Notes: generated by a model not told the origin, from the sequence alone. A stretch of 64,000 bases of DNA from Bradyrhizobium sp. sBnM-33 (GCF_032917945.1 NZ_CP136624.1:8665001-8729000), one strand, 5' to 3'; shown: positions 17,458 through 27,018, numbered from the stretch's first letter. Made by a program: numbers and translations.

Positions 17458-19662
17458 TCAGCCGACGTCCGGTAGCTGCTCCAGAAGCTTGTCTAGCGTG
17501 ATCGGATAGTCGCGCACGCGGACGCCGGTGGCGTTGTAGATTGCGTTGGCGATCGCCGCCGCCACGCCGCAGATGCCGAGCTCGGCGACACCCTTGGCCT
17601 TCATCGGCGAGGACATCGGGTCGGTCTCGTCGAGGAAGATCATGTCCTGATGCGGAATGTCGGCGTGAACCGGCACCTCGTAGCCGGCGAGGTCATGGTT
17701 GACGAAAAAGCCGGCGCGCTTGTCGACCACGAGTTCTTCCATCAGCGCCGCACCCACGCCCATGGTCATCGCCCCGATCACCTGGCTGCGCGCAGTTTTC
17801 GGATTGAGGATTCGGCCCGCCGCGCACACTGCGAGCATGCGGCGCACGCGGATCTCAGCGGTCGCAACATCGACGCCGACTTCGACGAAATGCGCGCCGA
17901 AGGTCGATTGCTGGTACTTCTTGTCGAGGTCGCCGAATTCAACTCCGTCTTCGGCTGTGAGCCCACCATCTGCCGCAGCTTGCACTAACGGCACGCGGCG
18001 ATTGCCCGCGCGCACCTCGCCATCAGCGAACTCGGCCTCCGCTGAATTGAAGCCGAGTTTCTGGACGATTGCTTCTCGCAGCTTGACGCACGCCGCATAG
18101 ACGCCTGCGGTCGAACTGTTGCCGCCAAATTGCCCGCCGGAGCCTGACGAGACCGGGAAGGTCGAATCGCCGAGACGTACCACCACCTTCTCCAGCGGGA
18201 CGCCCATCATTTCGGCCGCGGTCTGCGCGATGATGGTGTAGCTGCCGGTACCGATGTCGGTCATGTCGGTCTCGACCGTCACCGTGCCGTTGTTGTCGAG
18301 CCGCACGCGCGCGGCTGACTTCACCACCAAATTGTTGCGGAACGCAGCGGCGGTGCCGATGCCGATCATCCAGCGTCCGTCACGGACCCGGCCCGGTTGC
18401 GGATTACGCTTGCTCCAGCCGAACCGCTCAGCGCCGGTGCGGAAGCATTCGGTGAGTTGACGTTGCGAGAATGGCCGCGTCGGCCGTTCCGGATCGATCT
18501 GGGTATCGTTGAGGATACGAAACTCGATCGGATCAATCCCGAGCTTCTCGGCCATTTCGTCGATGGCGATCTCCAGCGCCATCATGCCCGAAGCCTCGCC
18601 CGGCGCGCGCATCGCGTTGCCTTCGGCGAGGTCGAGCGCCGCCAAGCGGGTTGCGGTCATGCGGTTCGCCCCGGCATATAGCAGCCGCGTCTGGCTGACC
18701 GCGCCCTCGGGCCTGCCGCCGGGCAGATTGCCGGACCACTCCTCATGTCCGATCGCCGTAATCTTGCCGTCGCGGGTCGCGCCGATACGAATGCGCTGGA
18801 TCGTCGCCGGACGGTGCGTCGTATTGTTGAACATCAGCGGACGCTGCAGCGCCAACTTTACCGGCCGGCCGGCTGCGCGCGCGCCGAGCGCCGCAAGCAA
18901 GGCATCCGAACGCACGAATAGTTTGCCGCCGAAGCCGCCGCCGACGAAAGGCGAGACCAGCCGAACATTCTCCTTGGAAATGCCGAGCGTCTTCGCGACA
19001 TCGCCCACTCCCCAGGCGATCATCTGGTTCGAGGTCCAAAGCGTGAGCTTGTCGCCGTTCCAGGCGGCGATCGAGGCATGCGGCTCCATCATCGCATGCG
19101 CCTGATCGGGCGTGGTGTAGGTGGCGTCGAGTTGAACCGGCGCTGCCGTGAATGCGCGGTCAAAATCACCAACCGAGGTATCGGCAGGACCGCCGAACAG
19201 GGCTTGGGGCTTACCCGTGTCCTTGACCGCTTCAAGATCAAACGCGCCCTCCGCCTTGACATAATCGACGTGGACAAGCTCCGCAGCGGCGCGTGCCTGC
19301 TCGAAAGTGTCTGCGACCACAACCGCGATCGCCTGGTGATAATGTTCGATCTCGGGGCCGCCAAGCAGCCTCGCCGTGTTGCGCTCACCCTTGTCGAGCT
19401 TGCCGGCATTGTCGGCCGTAACGATCGCGCGCACACCGGGCGCGGCCTTGGCCGCAGCGAGGTCAATCCGGGCGATCCGTCCCTTTGCGATCGCCGAACC
19501 GACCACGTAGCCATAGGCCGGATTCGAAACGACATCGTGGCGCTCATACGCGTAAGGGGCGCGGCCGGTGGCCTTGAGCGGACCATCGATGCGATCGGCG
19601 GGCTTACCGACCACCTTGAGCTGGTCGATCGGATTGATTGTGGCAGGGGTTTCGAATCTCAT
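17458..19662 (-). CDS. Molybdopterin subunit of aldehyde oxidoreductase (PaoC/YagR-like)
   Basis: A 734-residue large subunit of a xanthine-oxidase-family enzyme, holding the molybdenum cytosine dinucleotide cofactor. It opens with VGKPADRIDGPLKATGRAPY (domain 1). It has the substrate and cofactor regions MEPHASIAAW, SPFVGGGFGGKLFVR and MRAPGEASGMMALEIAIDEM, and the C-terminal GVAELGICGVAAAIANAI with the conserved-glutamate region KGVAELG. It is third of three subunit genes (2Fe-2S, FAD, Mo). In E. coli PaoABC oxidises aromatic aldehydes in the periplasm. Confidence 0.93.
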   Translation of the reverse strand: MRFETPATINPIDQLKVVGKPADRIDGPLKATGRAPYAYERHDVVSNPAYGYVVGSAIAKGRIARIDLAAAKAAPGVRAIVTADNAGKLDKGERNTARLLGGPEIEHYHQAIAVVVADTFEQARAAAELVHVDYVKAEGAFDLEAVKDTGKPQALFGGPADTSVGDFDRAFTAAPVQLDATYTTPDQAHAMMEPHASIAAWNGDKLTLWTSNQMIAWGVGDVAKTLGISKENVRLVSPFVGGGFGGKLFVRSDALLAALGARAAGRPVKLALQRPLMFNNTTHRPATIQRIRIGATRDGKITAIGHEEWSGNLPGGRPEGAVSQTRLLYAGANRMTATRLAALDLAEGNAMRAPGEASGMMALEIAIDEMAEKLGIDPIEFRILNDTQIDPERPTRPFSQRQLTECFRTGAERFGWSKRNPQPGRVRDGRWMIGIGTAAAFRNNLVVKSAARVRLDNNGTVTVETDMTDIGTGSYTIIAQTAAEMMGVPLEKVVVRLGDSTFPVSSGSGGQFGGNSSTAGVYAACVKLREAIVQKLGFNSAEAEFADGEVRAGNRRVPLVQAAADGGLTAEDGVEFGDLDKKYQQSTFGAHFVEVGVDVATAEIRVRRMLAVCAAGRILNPKTARSQVIGAMTMGVGAALMEELVVDKRAGFFVNHDLAGYEVPVHADIPHQDMIFLDETDPMSSPMKAKGVAELGICGVAAAIANAIYNATGVRVRDYPITLDKLLEQLPDVG

Positions 19663-19678
19663 GGATCAACCTTTCGGA

Positions 19679-20629
19679 TCAACCTTTCGCTTCAGCCAGC
19701 ACGGCGCCCAACGTGCGTTCCGCCAGCGCCAACTTGAATGCATTCTCCCGCGTCGGCCTGGCGCCGGCGAGCAACTGTGCGGCGACCGCCTTGGCGCCAC
19801 GCGGCATCTGGGCCTCGGCCGCCTCGACACGCCATGGCTTGTGCGCGACGCCGCCGAGCGCAATACGCCCGGTTCCGTCGCCCTGCACGATCGCAGCCAC
19901 CGACACCAGCGCGAAGGCGTAGGAGGCGCGGTCGCGCACCTTGCGGTAGATCTGTTTGCCGCCGACGGGTTTTGGCAGCGTCACCGCCGTGATCAATTCG
20001 CCCGGCATCAACGTCGTCTCGATATGCGGCGTATCGCCGGGCAGACGGTAAAATTCGGCAATCGGGATCGCTCGCCTCGCACCGTCGGGCCGCACGGTTT
20101 CGATGGTGGCATCGAGCGCACGCATTGCTACCGCCATGTCGCTCGGATGGGTCGCGATGCAGGCTTCGCTTGCGCCTACGACAGCATGCTGGCGGCTAAA
20201 GCCGCCAATCGCCGCACAGCCGCTGCCGGGCTTCCGTTTATTGCAGGACTGGTTGGTGTCATAGAAGTAAGGGCAGCGCGTTCGCTGCAGCAGATTGCCT
20301 CCGGTGGTCGCCATGTTGCGCAATTGCCCCGAGGCGCCGGCGAGCAGCGCGCGCGACAATACGCCGTAGTCGCGCCGTACGCGCGCGTCTGCGGCGAGAT
20401 CGGTGTTGCGCACAAGCGCGCCGATGCGTAGTCCGCCCTCTTGCGTCGATTCGATCTTGTCGAGTGCAAGGCCGTTGACGTCGATCAGATGAGCCGGCGT
20501 CTCGATCTCGAGTTTCATCAGGTCAAGGAGATTGGTGCCACCCGCGATGAATTTGGCATCCGGCTTGCGCATCGCGGAAGCGGCAGCCTCAGCCGGCGTG
20601 CGGGCGCGTTCGTAGGTGAATGATCTCAT
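19679..20629 (-). CDS. FAD subunit of aldehyde oxidoreductase (PaoB/YagS-like)
   Basis: A 316-residue FAD-binding subunit. FAD contacts are seen in [17 protein letters not shown] and in the segment [20 protein letters not shown]. The inserted cysteine loop ([20 protein letters not shown] followed by C) matches the extra 4Fe-4S-binding segment known from PaoB. The start MRSFTYERA overlaps the stop of the 2Fe-2S gene by four bases. The gap to the Mo subunit is 16 bases, so all three are one operon. Confidence 0.93.
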   Translation of the reverse strand: MRSFTYERARTPAEAAASAMRKPDAKFIAGGTNLLDLMKLEIETPAHLIDVNGLALDKIESTQEGGLRIGALVRNTDLAADARVRRDYGVLSRALLAGASGQLRNMATTGGNLLQRTRCPYFYDTNQSCNKRKPGSGCAAIGGFSRQHAVVGASEACIATHPSDMAVAMRALDATIETVRPDGARRAIPIAEFYRLPGDTPHIETTLMPGELITAVTLPKPVGGKQIYRKVRDRASYAFALVSVAAIVQGDGTGRIALGGVAHKPWRVEAAEAQMPRGAKAVAAQLLAGARPTRENAFKLALAERTLGAVLAEAKG

Positions 20630-21276
20630 GCGGGCCTCCCGGCGACTTCCGATATTGCCTCGGCGATGTTGGAATAGGCGCCGCAACGGCAGATATTGCC
20701 GCTCATGCGCTCGCGGAGCTCGGCATTACTGAGTTGCGGCGGCGCGTTCAGGTCGGTGCTGACGTGGCTCGGGATGCCGGCCTTGATCTCGTCGAGCACT
20801 GCGACGGCCGAACAAATTTGTCCCGGCGTGCAATAGCCGCATTGGTAACCGTCATGCTTGACGAAAGCGGCCTGCATCGGGTGCATATTCTCGGGCGTGC
20901 CGAGCCCCTCGATGGTCGTGATGCGCTCGCCCTCATGCATCACGGCGAGCGTCATGCAGGAATTGATCCGCCTTCCGCCAACGATGACGGTGCAGGCGCC
21001 GCACTGGCCGTGATCGCAACCCTTCTTGGTGCCGGTGAGATGCAGGTGCTCGCGCAGCGCGTCGAGCAGCGTGGTTCTCGGGTCGAGCGTGAGGCCGCGC
21101 GCCGTTCCGTTCACGGTGAAGGAGACTTTCCGTACGGCAGAGACTTCAGCGACGGCAGCCTCCACAGCAGGCGCCTGGGCATTGAGGATGGATGGCGCCG
21201 CAGTCAGCGCCATTGATGCGGCGCTTCCCGCCAACAGTTTACGCCGCGATAATTCGAAGTCGCTCGGACTTTTCAT
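20626..21276 (-). CDS. 2Fe-2S subunit of aldehyde oxidoreductase (PaoA/YagT-like), Tat-exported
   Basis: 216 residues with a twin-arginine signal ([20 protein letters not shown]), showing that the complex is sent folded to the periplasm. The plant-type ferredoxin cluster is in [20 protein letters not shown], and the second cluster in [13 protein letters not shown] plus CRCGAYSNI. It is first in the operon, divergent from a LysR regulator. A PaoD-type maturation chaperone is not encoded next to it. Confidence 0.94.
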   Translation of the reverse strand: MKSPSDFELSRRKLLAGSAASMALTAAPSILNAQAPAVEAAVAEVSAVRKVSFTVNGTARGLTLDPRTTLLDALREHLHLTGTKKGCDHGQCGACTVIVGGRRINSCMTLAVMHEGERITTIEGLGTPENMHPMQAAFVKHDGYQCGYCTPGQICSAVAVLDEIKAGIPSHVSTDLNAPPQLSNAELRERMSGNICRCGAYSNIAEAISEVAGRPA

Positions 21277-21501
21277 GTCGTGTTCCCGTTGTGCTTTTCG
21301 CGCGGATTACGTTCGAGATAGGGCGCGGTCTTTACCGATGCCCGCAATATCCGGCTGCGCTCCTGTAACTGCGCCGCGTTCCGGCTGTTCCTAGCCGGCG
21401 TTCACGTTTGATAGAGCGCGATGGCCGGTGCGAGCGCGGCCGAGCCCAACATCTAGCGGCTGCGAGCGCGCCCTATTAGATGGTAGAATTAACTTGCACC
21501 T

Positions 21502-21516
21502 ATGAACTGGATTCAT
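21502..21516 (+). promoter_or_regulatory. LysR-type T-N11-A palindrome at the lysR start
   Basis: ATGAACTGGATTCAT is an interrupted palindrome with the T-N11-A form typical of LysR operators. It lies immediately before the lysR start codon, where binding would repress the regulator's own gene. Confidence 0.4.
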
Positions 21517-21518
21517 GA

Positions 21519-22412
21519 ATGGCGCGGCAAAACATCAGCGATCTCACCGCGTTCCTTGCGGTGGCGCGCGAAAGAAGCTTCACCCGGGCGGCGGCGCAGC
21601 TCGGGGTTTCACAGCCTGCGCTCAGCCATACGCTGCGCGGATTAGAGGAGCGGCTCGGATTGCGGCTGTTGACCCGCACCACGCGTAGCGTCGCGCCGAC
21701 GGAGGCCGGCGAGCGGCTGTTGCGAACGGTCGGCCCGCGGCTGGAAGAGATCGATGCGGAAATGTCCGCCCTAACGGAACTGCGCGACAAGCCGGCCGGC
21801 ACAATTCGCATCACCGCGGCCGAACACTCGGCGAGCGCAATCCTCTGGCCGGCGCTGGCAAAGCTGCTGCCGCGCTATCCCGACATCAAGGTGGAGATCA
21901 CCATCGAGTATGGCCTCACCGACATCGTCGCGGAGCGCTACGACGCCGGCGTTCGCCTCGGCGAGCAGGTGGCAAAGGACATGATCGCGGTGCGCATCGG
22001 ACCGGACTTCAGCATGGCGGTGGTCGGAGCGCCCTCCTACTTTGCTGGACATCCCAAGCCCGCCAAGCCCCAGGATCTGACCGCGCATAGCTGCATCAAT
22101 ATCCGGTTGCCGACCCATGGCGGTATCTACGCGTGGGAATTCGAGAAGCGCGGGCGCGGACTGAGGGTCCGAGTCGACGGCCAGTTGGTGTTCAACAATC
22201 TGGCGCTGCGGATGAGCGCGGTGCTGGCCGGGCTCGGCCTTGCCTATCTGCCGGAAGACCAGGCGCAGCCGTACCTCGCCGATGGTCGCCTGATCCGCGT
22301 GCTCGCCGACTGGTGTCCGCCATTTTCCGGCTATCACCTCTACTATCCGAGCCGCCGTCAGCTCACACCCGCCTTTGCCGTGCTGGTCGAGGCGCTGCGT
22401 TACCGGCGCTGA
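21519..22412 (+). CDS. LysR-family transcriptional regulator
   Basis: A 297-residue regulator. The N-terminal winged helix-turn-helix is seen at about residues 5-63 (LTAFLAVARERSFTRAAAQL, then SQPALSHTLRGLEERLGLRL). The effector-binding domain runs from about 90 (GTIRITAAEHSASAILWPAL) to the end. It is divergent from the paoABC-like operon with about 240 bases between, the usual arrangement for control of the neighbouring operon. The inducer would then be an aldehyde or related compound, which is inference only. Confidence 0.9.
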   Translation: MARQNISDLTAFLAVARERSFTRAAAQLGVSQPALSHTLRGLEERLGLRLLTRTTRSVAPTEAGERLLRTVGPRLEEIDAEMSALTELRDKPAGTIRITAAEHSASAILWPALAKLLPRYPDIKVEITIEYGLTDIVAERYDAGVRLGEQVAKDMIAVRIGPDFSMAVVGAPSYFAGHPKPAKPQDLTAHSCINIRLPTHGGIYAWEFEKRGRGLRVRVDGQLVFNNLALRMSAVLAGLGLAYLPEDQAQPYLADGRLIRVLADWCPPFSGYHLYYPSRRQLTPAFAVLVEALRYRR

Positions 22413-22430
22413 TGCTTGTTGCCGGGCCAA

Positions 22431-22461
22431 CAAAAAGGGCCGCAGGCGAACCTGCGGCCCT
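22431..22461 (-). terminator. Terminator for the small secreted protein gene
   Basis: Read on the minus strand, AGGGCCGCAGG pairs with CCTGCGGCCCT over a four-base loop and is followed by TTTTTG. It also lies just after the plus-strand lysR gene, so it may stop both. Confidence 0.85.
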
Positions 22462-22481
22462 CTCTCCTGGAAGGGTCTCCG

Positions 22482-22712
22482 TCACTGACTTGTGCAGACC
22501 TTCATGGTTTTCATGCTGGTTTCGGCCTCGGTCTTGGTCTTGAAGACGCCGTTGTCGACGATGGTGGTCGTCGTCGTGGTCGGCTTGGTATCGACCACCG
22601 TGCATTTCTTGGTGGTGGCGTCGCGAACGACATAAAATTCGGCAGCAAGCGCCGGCCCGGCGACGGCCGAAGCGGCAAAGGCCAGCGTCCCGATCATCAG
22701 AAACTTCCTCAA
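22482..22712 (-). CDS. Small secreted protein, hypothetical
   Basis: 76 residues: signal peptide MRKFLMIGTLAFAASAVAGP with cleavage near ALAA, then a 52-residue mature part with two cysteines (KKCTVVD and MKVCTSQ) that could form one disulfide. A threonine run (KPTTTTTTIVD) lies between. A good ribosome site precedes the ATG and a terminator follows. Similar small periplasmic proteins are common in Bradyrhizobium. Function unknown. Confidence 0.72.
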   Translation of the reverse strand: MRKFLMIGTLAFAASAVAGPALAAEFYVVRDATTKKCTVVDTKPTTTTTTIVDNGVFKTKTEAETSMKTMKVCTSQ

Positions 22713-22832
22713 GGTGTCCTCCTCCGGTTTCCCAATGATGCAACCGGCAACTCCTGAGATAATCGAATGTTCCAGTTTTTCCCGTCCGAGAGGATGCGCC
22801 GTCGGTGAGGCGGCGGCGAACTGATCTGCAAA

Positions 22833-23045
22833 CTAGTCGTCCTGGAGCCCTTCCAGGCTTTTGAGATATTTGAGCCCCTCGACCGCCAGTAGCTCCGTGT
22901 CGGTCTCGCCCGCCATGCAGCGCTGTTGAATAAAACGCTGGAGACTGGCGCGGCGTACGTCGTTCTCGTCGATACCGCTGTGGATCAGCAGGTAGACGCT
23001 CCAGGCCCGTGCAAAGGCGGCTTCTGCGATATCCGGGCTGTTCAT
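22833..23045 (-). CDS. Small hypothetical protein (70 aa)
   Basis: A 70-residue, soluble, mostly helical and acidic protein from MNSPDIAEAAFARAWSVYLL. AAGGAGAG lies five bases before the ATG, which fixes the start against a longer open frame. The motif IQQRCMAGETDTELLAVEGL suggests a compact helical domain. No family name is known to me. It is divergent from the histidine-rich secreted protein gene. Confidence 0.65.
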   Translation of the reverse strand: MNSPDIAEAAFARAWSVYLLIHSGIDENDVRRASLQRFIQQRCMAGETDTELLAVEGLKYLKSLEGLQDD

Positions 23046-23211
23046 CCAGCTCTCCTTGCAAATGCTCCGCAAGGTTACTTTGCCAATTTTTCCCGTCAAC
23101 CGGCGGCAGACTGTTCGCTTCATCTTCTTGCTTGGTCGCCGCGGAACAAAATCGATGATCGGGAACTTGTGTTGGGTATCGCGATCAAGCGATCGGGAGG
23201 ACCCCCCAAAC

Positions 23212-23448
23212 ATGAGACGTACCGTTCTGATTGGCGCGGCATTGATTGCCTCGCTGGCAATGACCCTGTCCGCTTCCGCCAGATTGGGCATCGCGCCCCT
23301 TGCCGCGCAGGACGGCGCGGTGATCCAGGTCAAGCGCGGTCACGGCCACCATGGTCGCGGACACCGCGGACGCGGTCATCATTACGGATGGTACAGGGGT
23401 CGCGGTCATCACAAGTGGCGCCACCATCGCCGGCATCACCGCTGGTAA
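23212..23448 (+). CDS. Secreted Gly/His/Arg-rich protein (78 aa)
   Basis: A signal peptide (MRRTVLIGAALIASLAMTLS, cleavage near SASA) is followed by a short linker and a 37-residue tail. The tail holds about 12 histidines and 10 arginines in repeated RGHGHH and GRGHHY units. GGGAGGA lies ten bases before the ATG. The tail could bind metal ions or nucleic acid, or act on membranes. Small His/Gly-rich periplasmic proteins are frequent in rhizobia but unstudied. Function unknown. Confidence 0.68.
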   Translation: MRRTVLIGAALIASLAMTLSASARLGIAPLAAQDGAVIQVKRGHGHHGRGHRGRGHHYGWYRGRGHHKWRHHRRHHRW

Positions 23449-23569
23449 GGCTTCGCTGGATTCGCTTGTCGTCATCCCATTGCCCGGGCGATGCGCGAAT
23501 TGCAGCGGCGCGAACGGGTCGCGCCATCCGGCGCGACCGGTTCAGCGGGGATCAAACGGCAGACGGCGT

Positions 23570-24217
23570 TCAGCCGAGCCCCATCTCGACCGCGATCCGG
23601 ATCAAGTCCGAATGGTTCTTGGCGCCGAGCTTCTGCTTGAGCAGTGACGTAGTGTTGGCCACCGTCTTGTAAGAAATCTCCAGCGCGTCGGCGACCTCGA
23701 CAATCTTGTCGCCACGGCCCAACAGCCGCAGGATTTCCAGCTCGCGCGGCGTCATCAGCGACGCCGGATTGGCCTTGATCGAAGCTCCCGAGAACGTCAC
23801 CGCCTCCGCCAGTTGCGGTGAAATGAAATTCTCGCCGGCGGCCACCTTGCGGACGGCCCGCACCAGCATCCGGGGATCGTCACCCTTCGAAACATAGCCC
23901 TGCGCGCCCATCTCGATGGCGCGAACGACGAACGCCGGATCGTCATTCATGCTAAACATGATGATCCTCGCGCCCGGATCGTCCTTGCGGATGCGCCGCA
24001 TCAGCTCGAAACCGGAAACGTCGGGAAGCTTGATGTCGATTACCGTGACGTCGGGCTTTCTGGCAATGTAGGCGCGGTGGCCGGACTTGGCGTCGGTGGC
24101 CTCCTCGATCTTGACGGAATTGTCCGAGGCGAACAGCGACCGGCAACCGGACAGGACCACCGGATGGTCGTCGACGATCAATACCTTCGTTGCCGATCTG
24201 GCGGAATTTTGCATCAT
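23570..24217 (-). CDS. NarL/FixJ-family response regulator
   Basis: 215 residues. The receiver domain has the acidic pair in VLIVDDHPV, the phospho-acceptor Asp61 in DVTVIDIKLPDVSGF, and the conserved lysine in YVSKGDDPR. A LuxR-type helix-turn-helix occupies about 148-205 (LTPRELEILRLLGRGDKIVE). It is divergent from the adjacent sensor kinase, the obvious partner, with 74 bases between the genes. The regulon is unknown; the nearby secreted protein genes are candidates. Confidence 0.92.
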   Translation of the reverse strand: MMQNSARSATKVLIVDDHPVVLSGCRSLFASDNSVKIEEATDAKSGHRAYIARKPDVTVIDIKLPDVSGFELMRRIRKDDPGARIIMFSMNDDPAFVVRAIEMGAQGYVSKGDDPRMLVRAVRKVAAGENFISPQLAEAVTFSGASIKANPASLMTPRELEILRLLGRGDKIVEVADALEISYKTVANTTSLLKQKLGAKNHSDLIRIAVEMGLG

Positions 24218-24291
24218 CCTTCCCCTTTCGGGATAAATAAGCGGTTGCCAGCATTTGAAAAGAGAAATCTTGGGTTGCGGGAACTAGAATA

Positions 24292-25650
24292 GTGCAAATG
24301 TGGGAAAGGCTTTCTCTTAGAACGCGGCTGTTACTGCCGCTCGGCCTGATGTTCGTGGCCGCCCTGCTGGCCGGCGCCGTTTCGCTCCAGATCTTTGCCT
24401 CTGCGCACCTTGTGGAGGAAGCCGCGCCAGGGTCTCGCTCGGCCAGAACGGTCGCGGCGGCGCTCAATGCTGCACTTCAAGCCTCAGCCAATCCGCAAGC
24501 AACCCTCGATGCGTTCGTGCAATCGCTGGGAACGTCGGAAACGATCCGGTTTCGGCGCCTCGGGACCGACCTCGATGTTCACCCTCCCGAGGTGCAGACT
24601 CCCCTGGGAACGGTGCCTGAATGGTTCGTCCACCTCCTCGCCATCCCCGAATTCGGGACAGCCTTCCCCGTGATGGTCGAGGGGAAGCAGGTCGGCGATA
24701 TCATATTTGCGCCGGACATGTCCGCCGACATCTACGAAAAGTGGATCGGATTTCTGGCGATGACCTGTTCCGGAATTGTCCTGATGCTGCTGACGGGGGC
24801 AATTGCCCACTTCACCGCGCGTTCCGCATTGGTACCGCTGCAGAATCTGGGCGACGGCCTGACCCGCATGCGAACGGGGAATTACGAACAGCTAATTTCC
24901 CCTGCCGGTCCGCCCGAGATCCGCAGGAGCGCGCAGGAAGCCAACGAACTCGCCCGCACCCTCAATCGCCTCAGCCAGGATAACCGTAGCCTGCTGCGCC
25001 GGATCGTGTCGCTGCAGGATGACGAGCGGCAGGACATGGCGCGCGAGCTCCATGATGAGCTCGGGCCATTGCTGTTCGGGATTCGCGCCAACACGGTGGC
25101 GCTCTTGGAGACGATCCCGTCCGCTAATGCGGAGTTGAGGAGCGCTGCCGATGGCATTTTGCAGTCGGTCGAAACATTGCAGCAGGCAAACCGCCGCATC
25201 CTCGACCGCCTGCGGCCGCTCTACATTCAGGAGCTCGGCCTGGAGAAGAGCATCCAGACACTGCTGCGCAATGCGAAGGCGCAATCACCTGATCTCAAAG
25301 TGACGTCACAGATCGACGCGGCATTGAACGAGGTCGATGGCCTGCTGTCGCAGACGATCTATCGGGTGATCCAGGAGGCGGTGACAAATGTGCTCCGCCA
25401 TGCCAAAGCGACATCGATGCATGTCGCGGCGGGCACCAAGGAGCGCGAAGTGATCGTGGAAGTGTCCGATGACGGCATCGGCTTTCCGGCGGATCGGGTA
25501 TTCGGCCGCGGATTGACGGGAATGCTGGAGCGCGTTCGAGCGCTGAGCGGGACGCTTGAGTTGTTGCGCGAGGCGGGGCGCACCCGCGTTCGTTGCCGGC
25601 TTCCGGCGGGGGAATCGGCCTCACACGCGCAAGCCGCAAAGCAAGCCTGA
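24292..25650 (+). CDS. NarX/UhpB-type sensor histidine kinase
   Basis: 452 residues. The first membrane helix is near 9-32 (LLPLGLMFVAALLAGAVSLQ), followed by a periplasmic sensor part of about 120 residues, a second helix near 157-178, and a HAMP linker. The HisKA_3 dimerisation domain has the phospho-acceptor His254 in DMARELHDELGPLLFGI. The ATPase domain has IQEAVTNVLRHAKAT and VSDDGIGFPADR. It pairs with the divergent NarL-type regulator. The signal is unknown. Confidence 0.92.
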   Translation: MQMWERLSLRTRLLLPLGLMFVAALLAGAVSLQIFASAHLVEEAAPGSRSARTVAAALNAALQASANPQATLDAFVQSLGTSETIRFRRLGTDLDVHPPEVQTPLGTVPEWFVHLLAIPEFGTAFPVMVEGKQVGDIIFAPDMSADIYEKWIGFLAMTCSGIVLMLLTGAIAHFTARSALVPLQNLGDGLTRMRTGNYEQLISPAGPPEIRRSAQEANELARTLNRLSQDNRSLLRRIVSLQDDERQDMARELHDELGPLLFGIRANTVALLETIPSANAELRSAADGILQSVETLQQANRRILDRLRPLYIQELGLEKSIQTLLRNAKAQSPDLKVTSQIDAALNEVDGLLSQTIYRVIQEAVTNVLRHAKATSMHVAAGTKEREVIVEVSDDGIGFPADRVFGRGLTGMLERVRALSGTLELLREAGRTRVRCRLPAGESASHAQAAKQA

Positions 25651-25675
25651 CGGGAGTTGCTCCATCTGGCCTGCT

Positions 25676-26161
25676 TTAGTCCGGCCTCAATGCATGTGAA
25701 GGAACCAGTAGCTCGTCGGCGGCGCGCTCCTGCAACTCCGCCACCGGCATGCAATGTGTCGCCCGAATTTTTCCATCACGCGTGAAGCTGAAGGCGATGC
25801 GCACCGGCTGGCCTTCGTGGCTGAGATAATCGAGCACGACGCCATCAGTGGTCGGCGTGATTTCCTCCAGTCCGAATGCGGTCGGTGCGAGCGCATCGAG
25901 GCGCGGCCGCCAATAGGATTCGAGTTCGGCGCGACCTTCACTGAGCTTCACCTCGCCGCACCGGCATTCGGCCATCGCGTCGTCAGCATAGAGGTCGAGC
26001 AATGTCACGAGGTCGCGATTGCGACACGCGTCCAGCCAATCGACCACCAGTGCTACCGGATCGAAATCATCAGCCAATTCCGCGATCCCATCCACGTTGT
26101 CATACCTTGTCCCGAGTACTGACGCGGGTGACGGAGTATGGCGATCGTCGTGAATGGACAC
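25676..26161 (-). CDS. SnoaL/NTF2-like protein
   Basis: 161 residues with an NTF2-like cone fold: a helix opening (VALVVDWLDACRNRDLVTLL), then LYADDAMAECRCGEVKLSEG and the beta-strand block GQPVRIAFSFTRDGKIRATH. Such proteins bind small hydrophobic ligands or act as isomerases, and often have unknown roles. It is convergent with the sensor kinase gene. No conserved catalytic pair can be assigned with confidence. Confidence 0.7.
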   Translation of the reverse strand: MSIHDDRHTPSPASVLGTRYDNVDGIAELADDFDPVALVVDWLDACRNRDLVTLLDLYADDAMAECRCGEVKLSEGRAELESYWRPRLDALAPTAFGLEEITPTTDGVVLDYLSHEGQPVRIAFSFTRDGKIRATHCMPVAELQERAADELLVPSHALRPD

Positions 26162-26250
26162 TGAACAGCCTATTTCCGGAACTCACCGTGGTACCTGAAT
26201 GATTGTGCGGAACAAAGGTTCCATTAGGCTAGTCCGGACGAATACGGGTC

Positions 26251-27018
26251 TCAGGCTCGACGCTGCGCGCGCCACCACACACCGAAGGCGATGACAACTG
26301 CAAAGGCCAGCGTGAACCAGGTGATGGCGTATTGCAGATGATCGTCCTTGAGGTGCACGGAGAGCGGCCCGGGCTTCGGAATGCCGCTTTCGGGCACCGG
26401 TTGTTCAAGATCGACATAGAAAGGCGCGACAATCTTGCCGCCCTCGCCCCAGCCGAGCGCGCGCGCCATAGCGAGATGATCGCGGGTGAACCAAAGCCGT
26501 TTTGCCGCGCTCTCCGGCGGCGTCAGCGTGCCGGCGCTCTCGGGAAAACGGATATAGCCGGTGAGCGTCGCGGGCTGTCCGGTGATCAACCGACTGGTGG
26601 CGCGATCCTGCTGGCTGCGGTCCTGCATCGTGTTTTGCACAAAACCGGCATTAACCACGATGGTGCTGCCATCCGCGAGTTGCGCTGGCAGGAATGCCCA
26701 AGTGCCGGGACCGGAGACATCGTCGCGGACCGCGGAGCCTGCGCTATAAACCATCGCGTCCGGCAGCCGCGCATAGACCGCGGTGAAGCTGACGCGGCGG
26801 AATTCGTCTTTGGCCGGATTTAGCGAACTCCATTGCGTTTGCGCCGGCAGCGCCTCGGGCGCGGCCGCGAGCCGCTCATTCAACCTGGCGATCAGCGCGT
26901 GCTTCTCGACCCGGCGCTGCAATTGCCAAATGCCAAGGCCGGCGAAGACCGCCACCATGATCAGCGTGAAGACGGCAAAGCCGGCGACCGGCCGCCGCCG
27001 TGACGAAAGGCCGGTCAT
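26251..27018 (-). CDS. SURF1 cytochrome oxidase assembly protein
   Basis: A 255-residue assembly factor for aa3-type oxidase, thought to help place heme a in subunit I. It has an N-terminal helix (VAGFAVFTLIMVAVFAGLGI followed by WQLQRR), a periplasmic domain with the family marks FVQNTMQD and GYIRFPES, and a C-terminal helix near DHLQYAITWFTLAFAVVIAF. The start overlaps the stop of the DUF983 gene by four bases (ATGA). It ends the oxidase gene run. Confidence 0.92.
   Translation of the reverse strand: MTGLSSRRRPVAGFAVFTLIMVAVFAGLGIWQLQRRVEKHALIARLNERLAAAPEALPAQTQWSSLNPAKDEFRRVSFTAVYARLPDAMVYSAGSAVRDDVSGPGTWAFLPAQLADGSTIVVNAGFVQNTMQDRSQQDRATSRLITGQPATLTGYIRFPESAGTLTPPESAAKRLWFTRDHLAMARALGWGEGGKIVAPFYVDLEQPVPESGIPKPGPLSVHLKDDHLQYAITWFTLAFAVVIAFGVWWRAQRRA

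Noticed and set aside
23500..23540. Hairpin GGTCGCGCC/GGCGCGACC after the histidine-rich gene
   Set aside because: Good stem but no T-run on either strand, so not listed as a terminator.
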